Under the pieces are notes generated by a model. That model did no database searches. It saw nothing but the letters and a program-made list of their open reading frames with translations, and was not told the DNA's origin. The position numbers were made by a program, and so were the translations under genes. Source: Salinisphaera sp. (GTDB lineage Bacteria; Pseudomonadota; Gammaproteobacteria; Nevskiales; Salinisphaeraceae). Taken from it: 64,000 bases of DNA. How positions within the stretch are numbered: the first letter of the stretch is position 1; each line of letters starts with the position of its first letter. The stretch spans positions 1-64,000 of the forward strand of contig JAQIBT010000127.1 in assembly GCA_027858915.1 (NCBI GenBank), given 5' to 3'. Positions 57,831 to 64,000 of the stretch are shown piece by piece.

Positions 57831-58898
57831 GGCCGCCCTCGAGACGCGCAGTGGTGATGGGATGCTCGGCATAGTTGCAGATGCCGGTGCGGTGGCGGTG
57901 GCCAGCTCGCACCATTGATACAGGCGCTGGCCCATGTGGGCGCTACTGGCCGGCGCGTGCCACAGCTGCTGGAGCTGTCCTTTCAAGGCATAGACCGCGT
58001 TCAGCGGGCCATTCGCCGCCAACAGCTCATCGAGCCGGGCGGCATGGCGGTCGCTCAAGCGCTCGGCGTTCTTGAGCAGCCGATAGCGACTGCCGGCCAG
58101 CACGTTGCGCTCAGCCGTCGACGCTTTCTTGAATTCGCATCGACAGACCTGATCGATCGCCTTCGAGTACTGGGACATGACGTGGAAGCGATCGAAGACC
58201 ATGGCCGCATGAGGCAACGCCTCGCGCACCGCTTGTTCGAAGGGTTTCCACATGTCCATGGCCACAGCCTGGATGCCCTTGGCGATAGGCTTATCGAGCT
58301 GATCGAAGAGCGCCACCAGGCCGGCCGTGCTCCGGCCCTCGGTGACCCAGACCAAGTCACCGCAAACCAGGTCATAGACGATCGTGAGATAGTCATGCCT
58401 CTTGGCACGCGCGACTTCGTCGATGCCCCGAACCCCGCCGGCCGATCAGCGCCCCGGATCCAGGGCCGGCAAGTCGCGCGTCAACGTCCGCTCATCCATG
58501 GCCTTGACCCTGCGCCAAGCCAAGCCGGTGTAACACGCCATGGCCGCGATGCTCATATGCCGGGTCAACTGGCTGACAAAACGCGCGAAACGCCAGGTGA
58601 AACCGTGGCCCGGTTCGACAAACGACAGCCGCTCCATGCGCCGATCCGTCGCCCCGATCTTGAGCTAGCAGTACTCGATCGATAGCACGATGGGACGTCC
58701 CCAGACCGGCAGATCCAGCACCTCGCGACGCAGTCGCCGGTTGACTGTGCCGCGAGCGCCCGTGCGGTGATCCACTGGCCTGAATCGGCGGTCTCGGTTG
58801 CAGTGAAAGACCAGCGCGTCGCGCTGCTCATCCCACGTCACCTGCTTGACGCACTGGCCACGCAGGCCAACAATTCAGATTGGGATGGTTGCCGCCAT
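57830..58898 (-). pseudogene. ISL3-family transposase remnant with in-frame stop codons
   Basis: From an ATG at 58898 one frame encodes a recognisable ISL3 transposase broken by three stop codons: TGA at 58877, TAG at 58667 and TGA at 58448. Family segments are EPGHGFTWRFARFVSQLTRH, GIDEVARAKRHDYLTIVYDL, AVAMDMWKPFEQAVREALPH and VFDRFHVMSQYSKAIDQ. The C-terminal NYAEHPITTARLEGG follows in another frame, so a frameshift is also present. It is dead and lies in the gap between the tniQ operon and tnsA. Confidence 0.8.
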
Positions 58899-59072
58899 GT
58901 ACAAGCTTCTCCGTTATTGGTGTAGGATCTTGTATTGAATAGGTTTTGCGGCCGGCACTCATCCTTTCCGGGCGAACATCAGTGCAGAAGAGCCCCCGTT
59001 ACAAGCCAAGAGGCACGGAACGAGGAGCAGTATAGGACGACAATTACTCTGTCCGGCCGGCCAGAATAGTTG

Positions 59073-59460
59073 ACGTCAGATAGAGCAGCGGCGCGCAGGT
59101 CGCAACAAGGACAGCACGACCCCGGATAAAGTTCTAATCCGAACCTATAACCGAGCGCACGGCAATTACACGAACACGGCGCGCTTGCTGGGCAACGATA
59201 GCCGGGCTGTGGGCGGGGCATTACGGCGTCGGGGACTGCCGAATTTTAAATTGGCCATACGTCTACCGACCATCAAAGCCTTGGTCGCCTTTGGCAGGGG
59301 CGTCTCTCTACATGAAGCATGTGTCGACCACGGAGCTGATATCACAGAGGTCGAGACGCTCTTGCGTTTTGGAGGCGATGCGGTTTTTAAATGCGCGAAT
59401 CGCATCATGGAAAACCGCGAGTCAAGCGACCCGATTGCTCGCGGGCATGCGCATGCTTGA
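59073..59460 (+). pseudogene. Truncated C-terminal fragment of a second TniQ-like protein
   Basis: An open frame without a start encodes a segment close to the C-terminal unit of the intact TniQ. Matching blocks are LIRTYNRAHGNYTNTARLLG, ALRRRGLPNF, EACVDHGADITEVETLLRFG and DAVFKCANRI, about half of positions identical by eye. It is on the plus strand, unlike the intact tniQ, and ends 436 bases before tnsA. It looks like the tail of a deleted tniQ from another element. Confidence 0.75.
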
Positions 59461-59896
59461 AATATTTCCGCCAGATTATCTATAACTGTTTGAAAATTAG
59501 TGAGTATAGGGCAGGTACTTTGCGCCATCGAAGCCGGATTGCGACGGAATGTCGTCTATAGGTTGCGGCGCCCACCGCAATCCGCTAGCGTCGCTAAAAC
59601 CCGCTTACGGTATCCAGAATGCGCATCACAGGGGTGGGGTCTCCCACCCTTCATATGTCTAGGGTGTAGCGATACATTGCTTTGATGGCGTTGGCGTTTC
59701 CAAGCATCGCGCGAGGTAATGCCACGACAGCGTGACATTAAAAACGCTTGCAGTAGGCAAACTGCGAGCGCTCTTCAGCTCGGACTGGCTATCTTCTAAC
59801 TAGGTTTGCGCGGTTTCTCGGCCGGGTCGAGAGGCGGTTCTCCCTGCGCATGACTTCAGGGGCAGATAGCTGCTTGCCATGCGCCAGGAGGCGTCT
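59461..59896. other. Region upstream of tnsA, likely holding a transposon end
   Basis: No gene is supported in these 436 bases. A perfect hairpin, GGGTGGG (59632-59638) with CCCACCC (59643-59649), may be a terminator. The ATG at 59879 is followed by AGGAGG and a second ATG at 59897. In Tn7-like elements this position next to tnsA carries transposase-binding repeats, but I could not find repeats as clear as those beside glmS. Confidence 0.4.
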
Positions 59897-60796
59897 ATGC
59901 GTAAGGGTCGGCAGTTTAATGCCCGTAAGCTCCAGCGCTGGGCAGAGGCAGGTCGCGGTGAGGGTCGCCACAGCGCCTATCAGCCTTGGCACCAGGTCCG
60001 CCGGGGGGATCCGGCGAGCCTGGGGCGCAGCCACTTGCAGCTGAGTGCGCTGGCAGATCGTCATCAGCATCTGCTCTCTGACGGTGAACTGCTGGCACTC
60101 ATGTGCGTGTGGGCGTTGCCTGGTGTCACGGATGTGCTTGAGCAATTTCCTCTGGATATCGAGCCCGGCGCTCATGTACTGGCGCGCTACTACCAAGGAT
60201 TTGCCTCGGGTGTTTATCCGGGTACGAAGGCGCTGGCGGAGCGACTTTCGATTCAGCACCCCCGGATCAGAGATGGCGCTTGCCTCGTCGATCAATGGGT
60301 GATGTCAACAGATATCCTTGCGATCTTTGATTCGCCGAGTTGGCGGTGCCTGGCCGTTTCCGTCAAGCCATCGTCGAAAGTCACGAACCGAGTCGCTGAA
60401 AAATTGCGCTTGGAGGAGGCTTATTGGCTGGAGCGGGGCCAGGCATGGCACCTGTTCATCGGCGAAACGATCCCGGTCAAAGCGCGCTATTCGATCCGGT
60501 CGATGGCGCCTTACGTGCTACCGCATGCGCAGCCCCCGCCGGAAGTACGCCAGCGCGTCGTCGATGCAATTGGTGAGATCTCGTCAAAGAGCATCGCGCA
60601 AGCTTTGGCGGCCGTGCAGGCCGAGTTCCGCATGTGTCTCGAAGACGCGCAAGCGTTGTTCTGGCAAGGGGTGTGGCTCGGTGATCTCCCAGTCTGCCTG
60701 CAGAGCCATTTCGGGCGCGGTGGCGCTGCGCTTCGGCGCGCGCGACCGGACGTCTCCCCAGCTTGGGCCCCCTTACTCAGGAGTCTGGCGTCATGA
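59897..60796 (+). CDS. tnsA: TnsA-family transposon endonuclease
   Basis: Endonuclease subunit of 299 residues of a heteromeric TnsAB transposase, which cuts the non-transferred 5' strands so the element moves by cut-and-paste. The ATG at 59897 is chosen because AGGAGG ends 5 bases before it. Candidate active-site residues by comparison with TnsA are Glu64 (LLSDGELLAL), Asp139 (STDILAIF) and Lys157 (VSVKPSS); EQFPLDIEP is also typical. The stop overlaps the tnsB ATG. Confidence 0.85.
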   Translation: MRKGRQFNARKLQRWAEAGRGEGRHSAYQPWHQVRRGDPASLGRSHLQLSALADRHQHLLSDGELLALMCVWALPGVTDVLEQFPLDIEPGAHVLARYYQGFASGVYPGTKALAERLSIQHPRIRDGACLVDQWVMSTDILAIFDSPSWRCLAVSVKPSSKVTNRVAEKLRLEEAYWLERGQAWHLFIGETIPVKARYSIRSMAPYVLPHAQPPPEVRQRVVDAIGEISSKSIAQALAAVQAEFRMCLEDAQALFWQGVWLGDLPVCLQSHFGRGGAALRRARPDVSPAWAPLLRSLAS

Positions 60797-63051
60797 CAAT
60801 GCCCCACGACATTCAAGCGGATTCACTGATTCGCATCGAGGAACAATCAGGAGTAGCTATCTGGCGCACGATATGCCCGGATCATTTGTCCGGCACCTAC
60901 GTGCTCGCCCGCACTCCGATCGTATGCGAGCAAGTGGTAGGCGAGCAAGAGGTTACGATCTCAGCCAGTTCGGTCCGTAATCTGCAGCTCACCGTTCGTC
61001 GAGTGCCCTTCGATGATATGCCGTCGATGATTGGTCTTGGCTTGTTTGTGCCTGTTGAGTGCAAATTTCGGGGGGCGGTGACGCAGTCTCTGCCGGGTCT
61101 GAGTGTCGCCGCACAAGCTAGCGCTCGATTGCGGATCGCGGTCATGTCGGCCTTTCTGGATCCCGAACGTTTAATGACGAATTTTAGAACGTCGGACAAT
61201 TTCGGTTTGTTGGTGCGAGAAGCGTACACAAAGGCACAGCATCTGAGGGCTGAAACGCGCGAACCCAACGGCAAATTTCACGATCTGCCGGTTAATGAGT
61301 CAATCAGCCGCCCGATTATATACCAATGGCTCAAGTGCCTGATTACCTATGGATTCCGCGCAAGCTCGCTGCATCCGCGCTTCGACGAGCGGGGTGGCTC
61401 GGGCACCGGGGGGCGCATATACGGTCACGGTACTGGCCGTCGCAAACCCGGCCGCCGGAGCGAGGCAAACCGCCTGGGCAAGGCATCTTTTGCACAGACT
61501 GGGCAATCAGAAGAGGAGCAAGTCCGGATCATTGCGCTCGCGCGTTCGCAGATCGGTATCGGGGGCTCTTATCGTAAGGCCTACGATAGCGTCTTGGCGA
61601 CGCAATATTCGCACAGAATCAGGGGCCCCAATGGCGAAGTGGCGCTGACATTGCGGCCGGCCGGTCAGTACCCGAGTTTCGATCAATTCCGATACCTGGT
61701 GAAAACCCGTATTTCCTCTTTGGATCGGTTTGCACGCCGGACGACGATGCCGCATTTCACAAGGAACCATCGGGGTCTACACGGATGCTCTCGTGATGGC
61801 GTGCTGGGCCCCGGTCATGTATATGCCATCGATTCGACCGTCGCGGATGCCTACCTGCGGTCCGGCTTCGATCGAACGCTTCTCGTCGGACGACCCGTCG
61901 TTTATTGGGTCGTGGATGTTTGGTCGACGGCTATTGTCGGGTTCTACGTGTGTCTGGCCGCGCCGAGTTGGGACAGAGCGAAATGCGCGCTTTTTTGTAC
62001 GATCGCGGACCGCGACCTCCTGTCGCGTTTGTTCGGTTTCACCTTTCCCAATGTCTTGCACCCGGCGCCGACACTCATGGCTCGGCTTCTCTGTGATCGT
62101 GGCGAGTACCTTTCAGAGGGAGCGTCCAGAACAGCCCAAGAGGTGGGCTACTCTGTGGAATATAACCCGTCGTATCGACCCGACCTGCGCGGTACCGGCG
62201 AGCGATTCCATCGGATTGCCAAAGACGCACAGTTCGGTTTTGTTCCGGGCGCCTTCGATGCGCGTCGCAAGGAGCTGGACCTACGACCCGATAAGAGCAC
62301 CGCGACGCTGACCCTATACGAGTACTACGCGTATTTGGCGTATCTGGCGGCCGAATATAACGTGACGGCGGATCGTGAACACCTGTTTACCGCGGAATTG
62401 GCTGCATCGTGTGTCGATATGACGCCCGCCGGGCTCTGGGCATGGGGCCATGAAGTGGGGTTAGGCTATCGTAAAGCGATTGGCCAAGATGAGCTTGTGC
62501 GATCGTTCCTACGTCAGGCGCCGCTGAAGCAGCTGGAAAACGGGATTCATTTCGAACGCATGCGGTATTTGCCGGCAGACGGCGATGCTGAGCTTGCCTG
62601 CCGAGCGCGCTGCTTTGGGCGCTTTGATGTGCCCGGTTATGCATTGCCTGCTGTGGCGGGTCACGTGTTCGCGGATCTGCCGGATACCAATAGCGTGACG
62701 CTGCTGGAGCACGCACCGCTTCAAGTTGTTGGAGAGTATGACAGCTTCTTTGACTACGCGGATGCCGAAGCGCAGCGCTTGGTCAACAAAGTCACCGGAC
62801 GTCACGCAATCGATCAGTCTCGCGTGAATTATCGCGAAAAGATGCGTGAGATCGTGGATAGTGCCAGCGAAAAAACGCAATCTGTTGGAGGCGAAAAATC
62901 CCGGTTGTCAGTCCGGGATGCCCGGCAGCAAGAGATGGCGCCGCAGTCTGCGACCACTGTATCCGATGAATGTGCGGCGCAAACGACGGTCGAGGAGGAG
63001 CCGCAGGGACGTATCGGCGCACTTATCGGCAAAATGGTGGGCAGCCCGTGA
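60793..63051 (+). CDS. tnsB: TnsB-family DDE transposase
   Basis: Integrase-fold transposase of 752 residues that binds element ends and joins 3' ends to target DNA. The start overlaps the tnsA stop (ATGA). The catalytic triad reads Asp347 (YAIDSTVADAYL), Asp435 (LLCDRGEYLS) and Glu470 (RPDLRGTGERFHRI). DNA-binding domains precede it (EEEQVRIIALARSQIGIGGS) and a C-terminal tail that would contact TnsC ends in GRIGALIGKMVGSP. The gene is intact. Its stop overlaps the tnsC start. Confidence 0.9.
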   Translation: MTMPHDIQADSLIRIEEQSGVAIWRTICPDHLSGTYVLARTPIVCEQVVGEQEVTISASSVRNLQLTVRRVPFDDMPSMIGLGLFVPVECKFRGAVTQSLPGLSVAAQASARLRIAVMSAFLDPERLMTNFRTSDNFGLLVREAYTKAQHLRAETREPNGKFHDLPVNESISRPIIYQWLKCLITYGFRASSLHPRFDERGGSGTGGRIYGHGTGRRKPGRRSEANRLGKASFAQTGQSEEEQVRIIALARSQIGIGGSYRKAYDSVLATQYSHRIRGPNGEVALTLRPAGQYPSFDQFRYLVKTRISSLDRFARRTTMPHFTRNHRGLHGCSRDGVLGPGHVYAIDSTVADAYLRSGFDRTLLVGRPVVYWVVDVWSTAIVGFYVCLAAPSWDRAKCALFCTIADRDLLSRLFGFTFPNVLHPAPTLMARLLCDRGEYLSEGASRTAQEVGYSVEYNPSYRPDLRGTGERFHRIAKDAQFGFVPGAFDARRKELDLRPDKSTATLTLYEYYAYLAYLAAEYNVTADREHLFTAELAASCVDMTPAGLWAWGHEVGLGYRKAIGQDELVRSFLRQAPLKQLENGIHFERMRYLPADGDAELACRARCFGRFDVPGYALPAVAGHVFADLPDTNSVTLLEHAPLQVVGEYDSFFDYADAEAQRLVNKVTGRHAIDQSRVNYREKMREIVDSASEKTQSVGGEKSRLSVRDARQQEMAPQSATTVSDECAAQTTVEEEPQGRIGALIGKMVGSP

Positions 63052-64000
63052 GCCAGACGTCTTCGATACCAGCGGTGCACTCACAATCGGCACCTGATAA
63101 TCCCCTGATGTTGCCGCTTGGCATTATCCCGACTGATGAGGCCTTGATCTCCGGTATCACGAATCTACCTGAATTTGCCTGTTCCTCCATACCCATGCAT
63201 GAAAGGCCCTATGCGATTGAGGCAGTTCGGTCGTTTTCGGTACCCGACGAGGCCTCGGTTGCTCTGGCCCGGGCACTGGATCGAATGCTGAGATCCGCCT
63301 GTATGGCCCGCCATCCGGCGAGCCCGGCGACGGCTCGGTTGCTGTACTCAAGTTACGACGCCGCATTACCTGGAGAGCAGCAGCCAAGGGGGATGTTTGT
63401 ACAGGGCCTGTCCGGTGTCGGCAAAACCACTGCTCTGCAACGGAGCCTGAGCCGCTATCCCCAATGTTATGAGCACCGGGAGTTTCCCGCTTTCGTCGGC
63501 GGCTTACGGCAGCTGGTCTGGCTGCACATCGACGTGCCAGCGACCGGTAAACTGAAGGATCTGGCAACAAGTCTCATATTCGCGACAGCCGCGGCTTTGG
63601 ATCTGGATTCCGACTATATCGACCGGGTGATGGCCGGGCGTAGGACAGGCACCGAGCTTTTTCGCGCTTGGTCACAGCTTGCTAAGGCGCACTTTTTGGG
63701 TGTGCTTGTGCTGGACGAAGCACAGAATATTTTTCGACTGACTGCATTGAACGAAAGGAAATCGCCTAAATCGGATCACCTGCGTGTTGCGGAGGATGCG
63801 CTATTAAAAGAGCTTTTACTGTTCATTAACTCGAGCCAGGTCGCGGTGGTGCTATCGGGTACGCCAGATGCGGCGGCACTCCTGAGTAGGCGGATGAGTA
63901 TTGCACAACGTCTCACAAGCTATGGCTACCACGAGCTCGATCCGTTCAGCGGCCCCGATGACATCGCCTTTAAAGCTCATTTCTTGCCGGCTTTGTTGAG
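63048..64000 (+). CDS. tnsC: TnsC-family AAA+ ATPase, cut by the window edge
   Basis: Transposition regulator ATPase; the first 317 residues are visible and the frame is open at the edge. It starts at a GTG overlapping the tnsB stop (GTGA). Walker A is GLSGVGKTT (120-128) and Walker B is LGVLVLDEAQ (Asp about 223); SGTPDAAALL resembles sensor I. TnsC links the target-selecting TniQ/TnsD to TnsAB. The coupled tnsA-tnsB-tnsC overlaps indicate an intact, expressed operon. A further tniQ or cargo may follow outside the window. Confidence 0.88.
   Translation, partial: MSQTSSIPAVHSQSAPDNPLMLPLGIIPTDEALISGITNLPEFACSSIPMHERPYAIEAVRSFSVPDEASVALARALDRMLRSACMARHPASPATARLLYSSYDAALPGEQQPRGMFVQGLSGVGKTTALQRSLSRYPQCYEHREFPAFVGGLRQLVWLHIDVPATGKLKDLATSLIFATAAALDLDSDYIDRVMAGRRTGTELFRAWSQLAKAHFLGVLVLDEAQNIFRLTALNERKSPKSDHLRVAEDALLKELLLFINSSQVAVVLSGTPDAAALLSRRMSIAQRLTSYGYHELDPFSGPDDIAFKAHFLPALL

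Noticed and set aside
55544-64000. CRISPR-associated transposon (CAST)
   Set aside because: No CRISPR repeats, cas12k-like or Cascade genes are visible in the window; TniQ and TnsABC alone do not imply RNA guidance. Sequence to the right could still change this.

Overview
The window looks like chromosomal DNA of a GC-rich gammaproteobacterium. The order rsmG-parA-parB-atpIBEFHAGDC, followed by opgGH-glmU-glmS, is an origin-proximal arrangement. The WS/DGAT wax-ester synthase and the linked AcuI/PrpC/PrpD propionyl-CoA genes fit a marine or halophilic, Salinisphaera-like organism. That genus is an inference, not a demonstrated fact.

Layout. 0-8 kb: L,D-transpeptidase, pdxH and dodecin on the minus strand, then acuI, prpC, a MAPEG protein, a WS/DGAT acyltransferase and prpD on the plus strand. 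AcuI makes propionyl-CoA and PrpC/PrpD start the methylcitrate cycle. 8-14 kb: a secreted Arg/His/Asp-rich protein, a chemoreceptor, a VapBC-type toxin-antitoxin pair, glnS and rsmG. 14.7-24 kb: parAB and the complete ATP synthase operon. 24-33 kb: a secreted beta-rich unknown protein, opgG-opgH (osmoregulated periplasmic glucans), glmU and glmS (UDP-GlcNAc supply).

From 33.1 kb to the right edge the window is an accessory region starting at attTn7. The sequence TGTAGCCG begins 24 nt after the glmS stop codon and is followed by three contiguous 20-bp repeats, the architecture of a Tn7-family transposon end. Behind it lie a 1246-residue KAP/YobI-like P-loop NTPase with two membrane helices inside the ATPase domain (candidate defence gene), an AT-rich gap, a frameshifted tyrosine recombinase, trkH, and a kdp locus in which kdpA, kdpB and kdpC carry reading-frame lesions and kdpE has ATA where a start codon should be. 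Next come a complete type I restriction-modification system (hsdM-hsdS-hsdR) and an XRE regulator-tniQ operon. ISL3 and IS66 remnants and a second, truncated tniQ follow. Finally a tnsA-tnsB-tnsC operon runs off the right edge.

The most interesting reading is repeated loading of Tn7-like elements at glmS: an element end, defence-type cargo, two tniQ genes of different condition and a translationally coupled TnsABC machine. No CRISPR array or cas gene is visible, so nothing here supports a CRISPR-guided element.
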